A stretch of 59,890 nucleotides of DNA from Kocuria dechangensis (GCF_014636775.1 NZ_BMEQ01000023.1:1-59890); one strand, 5' to 3'. Positions 1-9,704 are shown, counted from the stretch's first letter. A program made the numbers and translations. The notes: generated by a model from the sequence alone, not told the origin.

Positions 1-83
1 CGGAGGTGGACGGGCCGCCGTCGTCGTTCAGGGGGCGACCAGGCCCCTCGGATGTCGTCCTCGGGGCCCGGACGCCACGGTCG

Positions 84-875
84 TCAGCAGCTGATCCGGG
101 TGTCGTTGGCGTCGGCCCGGCAGGTGTCGTTGCCGGGTCCGCCGTCGAGCCGGTCGTTGCGGCGCACGCCGTCCCTGCCGTCCAGGTCGTCGTTGCCGGC
201 GTTGCCCTCCAGGCGGTCGTTGCCGGCTCCGCCGTCGATCCGGTCGTTGTCCGCCCCGCCGCGCAGCCGGTCGTTGCCGGGCCCGCCGTCGAGCCGGTCG
301 TTGCCCTGCCCGCCGTCGAGGGTGTCGTTGCCCGCTCCGCCGTCGAGCCGGTCGTTGCCGAGGCCTCCGTAGACCGTGTCGTTGCCGGCGCCGGCGTCGA
401 CGACGTCCCGGCCGGTGCCGCCGCTCACCCAGTCGTTGCCCGCGCCGGCGTCCACGGTGGAGCGCAGCGCCACGTTCAGGCGCACCTCGTCGTCGCCGTT
501 GCCGGTCCGCACGCGGACCTCGTCGACGTCGGCCGTGGTGCACCGGACGGTGTTCGGATTCACCCTGGTACAGCCCCGGCCGGCGTTCAGGGTGTCACCC
601 GAGTCCTGGACCTGATAGCGGGTGGCGCCGCCCCGGAGGGTGATGCGGGAGACCGTGATGTCGTTGTCCTCCCCGGCGGACGCGTCGATCCGCAGGATGC
701 CGTCGGCGACCGAGACCGCGGTCGCGGCCTGGGCCGGGGCGGCGGTGGCGAGGAGGGAGGTTCCTGCCAGCAGCCCTGCTGCCAGCGCGCCCACGACTCG
801 ACGGCCTCCGGCACCCGGCCGCGCCCCGACGTCGTCGGGCGTGGCGGACGAGCAGGATCCATTCATGCGCTTCAT
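84..875 (-). CDS. Secreted RTX-type calcium-binding repeat protein
   Basis: A 263-residue protein with a basic N-terminus and a hydrophobic export segment (roughly residues 28-50, ending in PAQAA), so it is probably secreted. From about residue 140 to the end it consists of tandem nonapeptides of the GGxGNDxLd type (for example [11 protein letters not shown] and [11 protein letters not shown]). These are the hemolysin-type repeats that bind calcium in a parallel beta-roll. A residue stretch of about 90 before the repeats resembles no domain I can name. The ATG at 875 is preferred over the in-frame GTG three codons upstream because a GGAG-like ribosome site lies eight bases before it. No protease, lipase or type I secretion genes are adjacent, so the role is unknown and may be structural or adhesive. 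Confidence 0.8.
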   Translation of the reverse strand: MKRMNGSCSSATPDDVGARPGAGGRRVVGALAAGLLAGTSLLATAAPAQAATAVSVADGILRIDASAGEDNDITVSRITLRGGATRYQVQDSGDTLNAGRGCTRVNPNTVRCTTADVDEVRVRTGNGDDEVRLNVALRSTVDAGAGNDWVSGGTGRDVVDAGAGNDTVYGGLGNDRLDGGAGNDTLDGGQGNDRLDGGPGNDRLRGGADNDRIDGGAGNDRLEGNAGNDDLDGRDGVRRNDRLDGGPGNDTCRADANDTRISC

Positions 876-1410
876 GGTGATCACTCCGTGGTTCTTCGAT
901 ATCGCAATTCAGGTGACAACGCGATTGACATGGTGTTCTCGAACCACCTCCTGGGATTCCGTGCCGCACTCCGCGGATTTCCGTCCGCACCGTCGCCTGC
1001 GAGAAGAATCGTCCTGGGTGGAACGGAGGTGAGCATCCGGTCTGACGTGGGAGGGCGTTCCTTCCGCGGTGGGTGCGGCGCACCCGGCGCCGCTGCTGCG
1101 GAACGGCGGAACAGCGGGTGCGAATATTTCCGAAAAGAAATCTATGGGTCCTCCGCCTTTGTGCACGCGAATAGGCATGTCATTGGAGGGTTCCAGGTTA
1201 GATCGAGATCATTCTCCCGGCAGTAATGCTTTTGTCACGGGTGGGGAAAAGGCGGACCACCGCCGCGGTGCGGGCGGGGGCCGCGACGGTGGCGCTGTGT
1301 GACACCGTCTGCGGCCCGGAGAGCGGCCACGTCCTCTCGGTTCGGTGCGCGGGAGCTTCATGTTGCCGCCGGAAGGTCCGGCGACGGGCGGCGGCCCCTA
1401 CACTGACGCC
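876..1410. other. Divergent intergenic region between RTX protein and ZIP transporter
   Basis: This 535-base gap separates two divergent genes and must hold both promoters. It is less GC-rich than its surroundings near 890-970 and 1120-1230. I see no convincing coding frame, tRNA or inverted repeat of note. The long open frames crossing it are extensions of frames antisense to the RTX gene. Confidence 0.5.
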
Positions 1411-2202
1411 ATGGTCGAGTCCCTGATCTTCGGCGCCGTCGCCTCCAGCGCCCTGCTCATCGGCGCGCTGGTGGGGGTGCGGTTCGAGCTGCCGAAGCGG
1501 GTCCTGGCCATCCTGCTCTCCTTCGCGGCCGGCGCCCTCATCACCGCGCTGGCCTTCGAACTCTTCGAGGACGCCTACGAGAAGGGCGGGCTCTGGCTCG
1601 CCGTGATCGGGCTGTTCGCCGGCGCCGTGGTCTTCACAGTGCTCAGCGCCTTGCTCGACCGCTGGGCCCAGCCCGGCCCCCGCTCGAAGGACGCGGAGAA
1701 GCAGCAGGGCAGCGCCAAGCTGGACACCGACGCGGCGGCGCAGGAGAAGGCGCCCACGGCCGCGTCCGCTCAGGGTGCGGCGGGGCTGGCGCTACTGGCC
1801 GCCGTCACGCTGGACGGCGTCCCGGAGAACGTGGCCCTGGGCGTCTCCCTCACGGAGGGCACCGGCGGGCTCGCCCTCCTGGCGGCGATCTTCGTCTCCA
1901 ACCTCCCTGAGTCCCTGGTGGGAGCGGCGTCGATGCGCGAACAGGGAATGGCGAAGGGCAAGGCGGTCGGGCTGTGGGCGGTCTGCGCGGTCCTGCTGGT
2001 GATCGCCGTCGTCATCGGCGCCGGTCCGCTGGCCACCGCGGAGGCGGAGACGATCTCCCTGCCGCTGGCCTTCGCCGCCGGCGCCGTGATCGCGTCGCTG
2101 GCGGACACCCTCATGCCGGAGGCCTTCGAGCACGGCGGACCGGCGGTGGCGCTGAGCACCGCGGCGGGCTTCGCCCTGTCGTTCGCGCTGTCCCTGGCCT
2201 GA
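1411..2202 (+). CDS. ZIP family metal transporter
   Basis: A 263-residue integral membrane protein with about eight hydrophobic segments. A hydrophilic central loop (about residues 90-125, rich in K, E, D and A) lies between transmembrane segments 3 and 4, as in ZIP permeases. The signature stretch TLDGVPENVALG and the later FVSNLPESL carry the polar/acidic residues of ZIP helices IV and V, although the usual HxxPE histidine is replaced by DGVPE. ZIP proteins import zinc or other divalent metals across the cytoplasmic membrane; the substrate cannot be read from sequence. The ATG at 1411 is chosen because upstream in-frame residues are arginine-rich and not membrane-like. Confidence 0.85.
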   Translation: MVESLIFGAVASSALLIGALVGVRFELPKRVLAILLSFAAGALITALAFELFEDAYEKGGLWLAVIGLFAGAVVFTVLSALLDRWAQPGPRSKDAEKQQGSAKLDTDAAAQEKAPTAASAQGAAGLALLAAVTLDGVPENVALGVSLTEGTGGLALLAAIFVSNLPESLVGAASMREQGMAKGKAVGLWAVCAVLLVIAVVIGAGPLATAEAETISLPLAFAAGAVIASLADTLMPEAFEHGGPAVALSTAAGFALSFALSLA

Positions 2203-2290
2203 GGTGGCCGGAGGCGCCGTGCTCCGCGGGGCGGCGTGTCGGGGCGCACTCCGCGGGCGTCGCCGGGCGCACTCGTGAGAGATTCAGCAT

Positions 2291-3013
2291 GTGAAGAACG
2301 ACGAGAAGAACATCGCGCTGCTGATCGACGCGGACAACGCGCCGGCGTCGAAGATCGACGTGATCCTCGCCGAGGTCGCCCGGCACGGCGCCGCCAACGT
2401 GCGCCGCGCCTACGGCAACTGGAAGAGCTCCCACCTCCAGCAGTGGGAGGCCACGCTGCACACCTACGCGATCCGCCCCGTGCAGCAGTTCGCGTACACC
2501 TCCGGCAAGAACGCCTCGGACATGGCCATGGTGATCGACGCGATGGACCTGCTCTACGCCGGATCCGTCGACGCGTTCGCGCTGGTCTCGAGCGACGCCG
2601 ACTTCACGCCCCTGATCATGCGGATCCTCACGGACGGCCTGAAGGTCTACGGGTTCGGGGAGCAGAAGACGCCCGCCCCCTTCGTCAACGCCTGCTCGCA
2701 GTTCACCTATGTCGAACGACTCGGCGAGTCCGCCGAGGAGGTCCCGGGCACGGCGATGAAGCCCGCGGAGGCGCAGAACCTGCGCGGCGACACGCGGCTG
2801 GTGCGCATGCTCCGCGGCGCGGTGGACGCGGCCAGTGGTGAGGACGGATGGGCGAATCTCGGCGCCGTCGGGAACCAGATCGGCAACCAGGCGTCCTTCG
2901 ACCCGCGCAACCACGGCTACGGCAAGCTGAGCGAGCTGGTCGAGGCGACGGGCCTGTTCGACGTCCAGCGGCAGAACCAGCGCGTGCTCGTCCGGGACAT
3001 CCGTCGGACGTGA
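2291..3013 (+). CDS. NYN domain protein with C-terminal LOTUS/OST-HTH-like domain
   Basis: A 240-residue cytoplasmic protein. Residues 1-150 match the NYN/LabA (DUF88) PIN-like nuclease fold: LLIDADNAPA near the start, GKNASDMAMVIDAMDLL in the middle and SSDADFTPLI supply the conserved acidic metal ligands. Residues about 165-240 (RMLRGAVDAASGEDGWANLG … SELVEATGLFDV) resemble the OST-HTH/LOTUS RNA-binding domain often fused to NYN. The family is thought to cleave RNA; the substrate is unknown. The start is GTG at 2291; the overlapping ATG at 2289 is out of frame. Confidence 0.82.
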   Translation: MKNDEKNIALLIDADNAPASKIDVILAEVARHGAANVRRAYGNWKSSHLQQWEATLHTYAIRPVQQFAYTSGKNASDMAMVIDAMDLLYAGSVDAFALVSSDADFTPLIMRILTDGLKVYGFGEQKTPAPFVNACSQFTYVERLGESAEEVPGTAMKPAEAQNLRGDTRLVRMLRGAVDAASGEDGWANLGAVGNQIGNQASFDPRNHGYGKLSELVEATGLFDVQRQNQRVLVRDIRRT

Positions 3014-3397
3014 GCCGTGCCGCTGTGCGGACGGCGGGTCCGACCGGGTTGCCCGTGACGGCGCAGCCGAGGCCGGTCCGGGCGTGGTCCTGAAACATTC
3101 CGTGCGGAAATCCTCAGAACGGTGCGGCACCCCGGTGGGCGGCGCTGAGCGCCGCGGTCGACCGGGGGCCGCCCCGTCCTCTCATCGCCCGTCTGACATG
3201 GGGCGACGACGGGTCCCCCGCCGGACCGGCTCCCCGGCGCCCGGGGACGTGACCGGGCACCGGGTGCGCCCCGCGTCGGAGGTGATGGACAGGACACCTC
3301 GCCGGGTGCTGAACTGCACCCATCAGCACCCTGGCTGGAACGAACTCGCAGGGGCTCCCTCCGGGGCGACGCAGGGTGGACCGAGGAGGACCGTCCG
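3014..3397. other. Intergenic region, no gene seen
   Basis: A 384-base gap before the coiled-coil gene at 3398. Open frames here are random GC-rich frames with no Shine-Dalgarno support. No strong hairpin or repeat is visible. Confidence 0.4.
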
Positions 3398-3913
3398 ATG
3401 GACACCTGGATCTGGATCGTGCTGGCCGTCGTCGTGCTGGCGATCATCATCATCGCCGTGCTGGCCGGGACCCGGAAGAAGAAGGAGCGCCACGCCGAGG
3501 TGCAGCGCGAGAACCGGCAGCAGGCGGCCGACCTCCGCGCCCGCAGCGAGGAGGAGGACCTCGCGGCCCGCGAGCGCAAGGCGGACGCCGACGCGGCCCG
3601 GGCCGAGGCCGAGAAGGCCCGCATCGAGGCCGACCGCCTCGAGCGCGACGCCCGGAGACGTGCCGAGGAGGCCGACCGGGTGCGCCAGGAAGCGGACTCC
3701 CACCGGGAGGAGGCCGCGACGCTCGACCCGGACGGGGACGGCGCCGGCCACGACCGTGCCTCTCGTGCGCGCCACGAGGGCGTCGTCGGTCGGGAGGGCG
3801 ACGTTCGCGACGAAGGGCGCCCGGGACCCGACGGGGATCTCGGACCAGACCACGCCCGGGGGCCGTGGGAGCGTCCCCGACCAGGGGAGCCCGAGGACGG
3901 TCCCCGCGCCTGA
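3398..3913 (+). CDS. Membrane-anchored coiled-coil protein of unknown function
   Basis: 171 residues. Residues 5-26 form one very hydrophobic helix (IWIVLAVVVLAIIIIAVLAG) followed by a basic stop-transfer RKKKERH, so the rest is probably cytoplasmic. Residues 30-115 are an alternating Arg/Glu/Ala helix with heptad character, typical of a long coiled coil. The last 55 residues are acidic, glycine-rich and low in complexity. A GAGGAGG ribosome site eight bases upstream supports the ATG. Similar short single-pass coiled-coil proteins are common in Micrococcales, but I know of no function. It converges with the large toxin-like gene. Confidence 0.7.
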   Translation: MDTWIWIVLAVVVLAIIIIAVLAGTRKKKERHAEVQRENRQQAADLRARSEEEDLAARERKADADAARAEAEKARIEADRLERDARRRAEEADRVRQEADSHREEAATLDPDGDGAGHDRASRARHEGVVGREGDVRDEGRPGPDGDLGPDHARGPWERPRPGEPEDGPRA

Positions 3914-4047
3914 GCCCCCGCAGACGGGGGCCGGCGCCGGTGGTCGCGATGACGTGGCGGTCCCTCGCTCGACGATCCCGAGGCCCTCTGTGTCACGGCC
4001 GTCCGGTCGGCGAGGCGGTGGCTCCAGTTCTTCACGCCCTGGGAGGC

Positions 4048-7000
4048 TCAGTTCGTTGAACGACGGGCTCCGGCCGGGGTCAATCGGGACGAGCTGGTGA
4101 CAACGAGTTTGATGTTCGGGAATCGGTTGGTGAAATTCCAGATGGCATTGAGACAGGAAGGGCAGATGACGAAGTCGCTGTGCACCCACACGCGGCCGGT
4201 CACCTCGGGGGACTTCACCGCTGAAGGGGTGAAATCGTTCTTCGGCATCGCCAGATGCGGACGCAGACGAAATGCGATCTCCTCCAAGAGCTTCAGCTCG
4301 GAATCGTGCCCCCGCCAATGGTCTGGGACCTGACCGAACTTCTTCTCCTCAAGTGCTCCTGGCCCGGACAGAACCTCTTGGTCCGATGCCCGGAGGGTGA
4401 GGAAGCTGATGGGCATGCCGACCTGGTGCTCGACCATGCGTGACGGCCCGACTTGTCCTGGGACGGCTTTCTCCTGGAACTCTCCGGAGAGGGCGGTGGC
4501 GGTCCCGGTCAACGTCAGCGAGCCGACGTGAACCTCGTAATGCGAGGCCGAGACACTCCTGGGACCGGACCTGCCCGTCAGTCCTGGAATCCTCGTGTCG
4601 ACGTCCCGTCTGGCTCCCCCCTCCTCGATGGTTTGTCGGCCCGTGGTGGAGAGCATCAGGACGACTGCATCGGTCAACATTTTGAGCGCTGCGTTCTTAC
4701 CGTCCGGTGGGGCCGCGAGCACGGCCCGCTCGGCCGCCAGCACTGCCTCCATGCGCGCCGCCAGGACGGGTCTGATCGCATCGAACTGCTTCATGTTCTT
4801 GGTCAGCCGCTGGACTTCGGCCACCAGATCTTTGGGTGTGCGGGGAGAGGACTGGATGACGACCGTTCCATCGGGACGCAGTGACGCCGTGTGCGGATTG
4901 CCGCGGAGGTCGAATGGTCGTGAACTCGCTGTGGGGGGAACACCCGCGTGGTCGGCATCTGGTCGAGCCTTGCCTGTGACCTTCCCCTTCACCCACGCCT
5001 TGCCGGCGGCGACCTTCGCCTTCACCTTGCTGCCGATGCCCTTCAGGCCACGGATGATCGGTCCCGCCAGCTTCAGACCGGTCTTGATCACGACGTCGAG
5101 CGCCTTCTTCACCGGCCTCTGCAGCGTCTCGACGATCGAGCGGATCTTCTGGCCGATGCCGCCGAGGCCGATCACGCTGGCGAGGAAGCCGATAAGGAGG
5201 GGCACCATCTGGCCGAGGACGTCCTCGATCTTGTTCACGACCGCGCCGACGTTGCCGCGCACGATGTCCGCGACCGAGTCGATGATCGTGTCCACGAACT
5301 TCGCGATCCGCTCGGCGTTGTTCACGAAGAACATCACGACGTCGTAGATCAGCTTGCAGGCCTTGATGAACGCGGCGGCGGGGTTGAGCAAGCCGATCAG
5401 CCACGTGATGCCCGCGGTGATGACCTTCGTGACGACGAAGTCCTTCACCTGCTCCAGGATCATCTCCTTGATGTCGCCCAGCTTGTCCACGAGCATCTGC
5501 CACAGCCCGGCGACGCCCTGGGTGGCGAGGAGCTGGAAAATCTCCACGCCCTTCTCGGCGGCGGTCATCGCCTTCTCGCCGATCTGCTTGACGATGCGGT
5601 TGCGGATGTTGGCCCAGGTGAGCCCGAACAGCGAGGCGAGGAGCTTGACGACTCCCTTGAGGTCGAAGGTGTCGGGCAGCTCGATCCCGCCCTCGGCGAG
5701 GGCGCCGAAGAGCCAGCTCATCAGGCCCTTGCGCAGGTGGTCGAGGATGTTGTTCTTGAACTTGAGGATGCCGCCCTTGACCCCGTCGATCAGGTGGCCG
5801 AGGAAGCCGACGGGATCCCTGACGATGTCCCCGACCACGCCGGCGGCCCGGGAGAGCACGTTGCGCAGCATCGCGGCGAGCTCGCGGATGGTGTTGATGA
5901 CCGCCTTGATCGCGCCGATGGCCTTGTCCACCAGGCCCCGGTTCGCCGCCTGCAACTCCTCGATCCGCTCGTCGAGGCCCTTCCGCGCCTCCACGTACTT
6001 GGTCGCCAGGGTGTCGACGACCGACTCCTGCTTGGCGTCGACCTCGCTCTCGAGCTGCTCGAACCGGTCGCCGATCTCCTGCGTGGCTTCCGCACCGACC
6101 TTCTGCAGGTCGGCGGGCAGGCTCTTGGCGTAGGCGGCGATCTCGGTCCTGCCCTGGGCGATGCGCTGCTTGGCCCGGGTCAGGTCGTCGCCCACGATGG
6201 TGGCGACGTTCGAGATGACGACGTCCATCTCCTTGAGATAGAGCTCGCGGCCGGCCGTGTAGAACTCGTTGACCTTCGGCGGCATCCCGCGGATCTTGTC
6301 CCGCAGCCAGCGGTACCCGCCGAGCCAGCCGCTGTAGCGGTCCTTCTTGTACGCCGACATCTTGGCCTCGACGTAGTCCTCGAACGTCCGGCGCGCCCGG
6401 GCCTCGCCCTGTTCGAAGGCGGCCTCCACCTTCGGATCGATGCCGTCGAGGGTCTTCTTCACCTCGGCCTCGGTGACGGCGAAGATGGCCTGGATCCTCG
6501 CCGTGACCTCCGCCCTGCGCGCCTCGTCCTTGGACTTGGCCTTGCCCTTGTCGGCGACCAGCTTGGCCAGCGCAGCGCCCTTGGCGCCCTGCATGCCGGC
6601 GAGGCCGGACGAGGTCTGCGCGGCGGTCTCGGCCCGGTTCTGCTGGAGGACCTGTTGCTCCTGCTGCCGGAACTCCGCGGGGGCGGTGTCGGCGTGCGCG
6701 GCGGCGGCCTGTTTGTCGGCCAGGGCCTGGTGGAACTCCGGCTCGTTGGACTGGGCCAGCTGCGGCTCGGTGACGTCGGCGTCGGCCATCTCCTTGTTTG
6801 CCTGGTGCTTGCCGGCGGCCAGGTTGGTCTGCTCGGGCGGGGCCGGTTTGGGGGCGGCGCCCGCCGCGGGCACGGCCGGCAGGCCGCCGGGCTGCTCCGG
6901 GGCCAAGGGGGTGACCGGCTTGGGGACGGCCTTCGACGGGTCGGGCGCTGCCGCCGTCGCCGTGGCGATGTCCTTGGTCTGTCCCTCCTTGCCCTGGGTG

Positions 7001-7920
7001 ACGAGCCCCTTGACCTCTCCCTTGACCTCGCCGGCCCTGCCCGACTCCTTGTACTCGTCGGCCTCCTTGAGCGTCTTCGGGGACTTCGCCTCGATGGCGG
7101 CCTTCACCGCGGCGATGAACGCCTTCTTGTCGAAGGTGCCCGGGGGCTGGGCGTCCATCGTGTCGACCTTCGCCGCCTTGGCCTGGGCGGCGGTGTCGTC
7201 GGCGGGGGCCACCGCGGCGTCCTGGGCCTCCTTGGCCTTGGCCGCGGCGGGCGGGTGGGCCTTCTTGCTGGAGGCGACGACCTTGACGTTGCGGGTGACC
7301 TGGGCAAAGGCCGGGTCCTCCTCCGGCCGGAGGGGTGTCGGCGGCACGGGCGGCTGGAGCAGCCTGTCGGCGGGCAGGGGAGCGGGGGCCGTCCTCGGCG
7401 GGGCGGGGCCTCCTGCCGGGGCCGGCGCCGGGGCCTTGCCGCCCTTCCCCGGGCCGGGGGGCTTGGGTACGACGGCGGCGGCCTTGCCGAGCGGGCTCAC
7501 CGGCGGAACGGGTTTGGGCGGCGGCACCGGTTTCTTGGGAGCCACCGCTGCCGGTCCGAACCCCGTCACGGTGACCGCCAGCGCCGACGCCGGGGGCTTG
7601 GGGCCCTCCAGCTCCACGGGCACGCCCACCGACTGCGCCGCTCTGAGACCCTTCTCCACCGTGTCGACGGCGGGTTCGTCGCGGCGGACCTCCCTCAGTG
7701 CCGCGTCGATGTCGGCGACGGCCTGCTCTCCGGGAAACCGCGCCCGGGCGGTCAGGAGAGCGCCGACCGCGGAGTTGCCGGCCTGGCGCTGCAGTGCCAG
7801 GACGGCCTGCGGTCCCACGGCGGCGTGCGCCCGGTCGCCGTCGGCCCGTCGCCTTCCGGCGGCGAGGGCGTCGCCGACATCGGTCCTCGCTGTGTCGGCC
7901 GTCCGACGTTCGACGGTCAT
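4048..7920 (-). CDS. eCIS-cargo-like polymorphic toxin with C-terminal nucleic-acid deaminase domain
   Basis: 1290 residues. Residues 41-52 carry LALQRQAGNSAV, the short motif found near the N-terminus of many proteins linked to extracellular contractile injection systems (often before DUF4157). Residues about 100-240 are proline/alanine-rich. Residues about 420-800 are long charged helices. Residues about 830-1000 are alternating hydrophobic helices (NPAAAFIKACKLIYDVV … FLASVIGLGGIG) like those in eCIS-associated proteins. The C-terminus resembles the BURPS668_1122-type Toxin-deaminase family: DSELKLLEEIA (D1206, E1208) supplies the proton-shuttling acid and CPSC (C1253, C1256) the zinc ligands, followed by FPNIKLVV. 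The family deaminates bases in nucleic acid or free nucleotides; the target is unknown. The ATG at 7920 is preferred to upstream in-frame starts, which would add an arginine-rich low-complexity stretch. No secretion machinery is in the window. Confidence 0.78.
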   Translation of the reverse strand: MTVERRTADTARTDVGDALAAGRRRADGDRAHAAVGPQAVLALQRQAGNSAVGALLTARARFPGEQAVADIDAALREVRRDEPAVDTVEKGLRAAQSVGVPVELEGPKPPASALAVTVTGFGPAAVAPKKPVPPPKPVPPVSPLGKAAAVVPKPPGPGKGGKAPAPAPAGGPAPPRTAPAPLPADRLLQPPVPPTPLRPEEDPAFAQVTRNVKVVASSKKAHPPAAAKAKEAQDAAVAPADDTAAQAKAAKVDTMDAQPPGTFDKKAFIAAVKAAIEAKSPKTLKEADEYKESGRAGEVKGEVKGLVTQGKEGQTKDIATATAAAPDPSKAVPKPVTPLAPEQPGGLPAVPAAGAAPKPAPPEQTNLAAGKHQANKEMADADVTEPQLAQSNEPEFHQALADKQAAAAHADTAPAEFRQQEQQVLQQNRAETAAQTSSGLAGMQGAKGAALAKLVADKGKAKSKDEARRAEVTARIQAIFAVTEAEVKKTLDGIDPKVEAAFEQGEARARRTFEDYVEAKMSAYKKDRYSGWLGGYRWLRDKIRGMPPKVNEFYTAGRELYLKEMDVVISNVATIVGDDLTRAKQRIAQGRTEIAAYAKSLPADLQKVGAEATQEIGDRFEQLESEVDAKQESVVDTLATKYVEARKGLDERIEELQAANRGLVDKAIGAIKAVINTIRELAAMLRNVLSRAAGVVGDIVRDPVGFLGHLIDGVKGGILKFKNNILDHLRKGLMSWLFGALAEGGIELPDTFDLKGVVKLLASLFGLTWANIRNRIVKQIGEKAMTAAEKGVEIFQLLATQGVAGLWQMLVDKLGDIKEMILEQVKDFVVTKVITAGITWLIGLLNPAAAFIKACKLIYDVVMFFVNNAERIAKFVDTIIDSVADIVRGNVGAVVNKIEDVLGQMVPLLIGFLASVIGLGGIGQKIRSIVETLQRPVKKALDVVIKTGLKLAGPIIRGLKGIGSKVKAKVAAGKAWVKGKVTGKARPDADHAGVPPTASSRPFDLRGNPHTASLRPDGTVVIQSSPRTPKDLVAEVQRLTKNMKQFDAIRPVLAARMEAVLAAERAVLAAPPDGKNAALKMLTDAVVLMLSTTGRQTIEEGGARRDVDTRIPGLTGRSGPRSVSASHYEVHVGSLTLTGTATALSGEFQEKAVPGQVGPSRMVEHQVGMPISFLTLRASDQEVLSGPGALEEKKFGQVPDHWRGHDSELKLLEEIAFRLRPHLAMPKNDFTPSAVKSPEVTGRVWVHSDFVICPSCLNAIWNFTNRFPNIKLVVTSSSRLTPAGARRSTN

Positions 7921-8137
7921 GGTTCGAGGGTGGCGCAGGGGTCGACGGCGGACCGCTCGCCTCGAGTCACACTTGTGGGCAGGACGGACTGCCCGAACGG
8001 GCAGAACCAACCGGCTGCTCCACGCCGGGACCGGCCCCTGGCCGCCGATTCCCCTTCCCCGCGGCATTCCCCCAGGTCAGCTCATGGGGAGTTGATGCCA
8101 CCAAGGGGACTCGGCGGAGCGGTGGGGGACTCGGCGG

Positions 8138-9049
8138 TCAGAGCGCCGGCGGGCTGTCCAGGTCGCGGACGCTGAACGTGTCGCACTGGTTGATGTCACC
8201 GGTCCGGTAGCCGGCGTAGAACCAGGCCTGCCGCTGGGCTGAGGTGCCGTGGGTGAAGGCCTCGGGGCTGACCCGCCCCTGGGTGGTCTCCTGGATGCGG
8301 TCGTCGCCGATGACCTCGGCGGCGTTGAGCGCCTGGTCCAGCTCCTCCTGCGAGATGTCGCCCAGGTCCACGGCCCCGGAGGTGTCCCCGGCGGCGCCGT
8401 TGGCCCACAGCCCCGCGAGGCAGTCGGCCTGCAGCTCCACGCGCACGGCGCCGGACTCGGGCCCCTGCGGGTCCTGCTGGGCGTAGCCGAGCGTGCCGAT
8501 CTGGTTCTGGATGTGGTGGCCGAACTCGTGGGCGAGCACGTACTCCTCGGCCAGGGGACCGCCCTCGGCGCCGAACTGGGTCTGCAGCTCGTCGAAGAAC
8601 GCGACGTCGAGGTAGGCGGTCTGGTCGGCGGGGCAGTAGAACGGGCCCACGGCCGACGACGCGGCGCCGCACCCGGTGCCGACCTGGCCCTCGAACAGCT
8701 CCACCCCCGGCATCACGTACTCCTCGCCGGTGGTCCGCGGCAGGTACTCCTCCCAGAACTGGTCCAGGCTCTGCGCGGTCGCGATCATCCGGCAGTCCGT
8801 GTACTGGTTGGCGTCCTCGCCGGTCTGGCAGCGTTCCGCGCGCTCCTGCTCCACGGCGGTCTGCGACCCGGTGTCCTCGCCGCCGCCCCCGCCGGTGATG
8901 GCGTCGATGCCGTCCTGGCCGAAGAGCAGGCCGACGACGAGGAGGAGCAGAGCGCCGCCGAGGCCGCCGCCCACGGCGATGCCGCGCCCGCCGCGGCCGC
9001 CGCCGCCCACGCGTGAGGCGTCGAGCTGGGAACTGTTGTCGAAACTCAT
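8138..9049 (-). CDS. Membrane-anchored neutral zinc metallopeptidase (YpfJ family)
   Basis: 303 residues. A glycine/arginine-rich N-terminus leads into one transmembrane helix (about residues 25-44), then a QDGIDAITGG linker and an extracytoplasmic domain. The zinc motif HEFGHH lies in YVLAHEFGHHIQNQIG, and QADCLAGLWA downstream supplies the conserved acidic region of the YpfJ/KPN_02809 family. The C-terminal GTSAQRQAWFYAGYRTG is also family-typical. The length is usual for the family. It is a predicted protease facing outside the membrane; the physiological substrate is unknown. Confidence 0.88.
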   Translation of the reverse strand: MSFDNSSQLDASRVGGGGRGGRGIAVGGGLGGALLLLVVGLLFGQDGIDAITGGGGGEDTGSQTAVEQERAERCQTGEDANQYTDCRMIATAQSLDQFWEEYLPRTTGEEYVMPGVELFEGQVGTGCGAASSAVGPFYCPADQTAYLDVAFFDELQTQFGAEGGPLAEEYVLAHEFGHHIQNQIGTLGYAQQDPQGPESGAVRVELQADCLAGLWANGAAGDTSGAVDLGDISQEELDQALNAAEVIGDDRIQETTQGRVSPEAFTHGTSAQRQAWFYAGYRTGDINQCDTFSVRDLDSPPAL

Positions 9050-9092
9050 GCCAGAAGTGTAAGCCGTCTGACGATCCGGCGGGGGAGGGCGC

Positions 9093-9704
9093 TCAGTCGA
9101 AACCGCGCGCCGCCAGGGCCTCGCCGGTGCGCTGGGCGTAGGCGACCGTCGCGATCACCGCCGGGGTGACCAGCACGACGGGGTTGGGCCGCAGGCCGCG
9201 GGCCCGCACGGCGTCCCGCAGCTCGCCCACCGCGCCCACGATGAAGGGGATCGAGCGCAGCATCAGCGAGACGGCCAGGCCGATCCGCTCCGGGTCCGCG
9301 CCGATCAGCCGCACCGGCGAGCACAGCCACACCACGCCGTCGAGCAGCTCGGGCAGGGGTGTGGTGTGCATCAGGACGCGGGTGAGGACGAGGAAGACGA
9401 CGATGGTCAGCACCACGTCGGCGGCCTGGGCCGCGCCGGCGGTCAGCACGTGGTAGAGGGCCAGCAGCACCAGCACGGGCAGGGCCGGTGCGAGACCGCG
9501 CCACCACTCACGGGCGCCGACCCCGGCCGCGGAGCCGGAGACCAGCAGCAGCGCGCTCAGGGCGGCGGGGACCGGCCACGACGGGGCCGCGGCCACCGCG
9601 ACCGTCACGGCCAGGATGCCGAGGGCCTTCGCCCACAGCGGGGCGCGGTGCAGGAAGCTCGTGCCCGGGACGTAGCTGCCGAAGAGATCGGGCCCGCGGC
9701 TCAC
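9093..9704 (-). CDS. bioN: Biotin ECF transporter T component
   Basis: 203 residues with five or so hydrophobic helices and the EcfT signature near the C-terminus (RGLRPNP after a coupling helix). EcfT proteins join the membrane substrate-binding protein to the ATPase. A GTG start overlaps the stop of bioM as GTGA, showing translational coupling. The order bioY-bioM-bioN is the classical biotin module, so import of biotin across the cytoplasmic membrane is the likely role. Confidence 0.85.
   Translation of the reverse strand: MSRGPDLFGSYVPGTSFLHRAPLWAKALGILAVTVAVAAAPSWPVPAALSALLLVSGSAAGVGAREWWRGLAPALPVLVLLALYHVLTAGAAQAADVVLTIVVFLVLTRVLMHTTPLPELLDGVVWLCSPVRLIGADPERIGLAVSLMLRSIPFIVGAVGELRDAVRARGLRPNPVVLVTPAVIATVAYAQRTGEALAARGFD

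Noticed and set aside
6-1226. A 406-residue plus-strand frame at the left end
   Set aside because: Its Val/Ala/Pro repeats are the complement of the RTX repeats.
4948-8175. A 1075-residue open frame on the plus strand
   Set aside because: It is the antisense frame of the toxin-like gene; its sequence is made of acidic/leucine-rich shadow repeats and has no ribosome site or domain.
8138-9049. Immunity protein for the neighbouring toxin
   Set aside because: The protein is a clear zinc metallopeptidase of a widespread family with its own conserved motifs.
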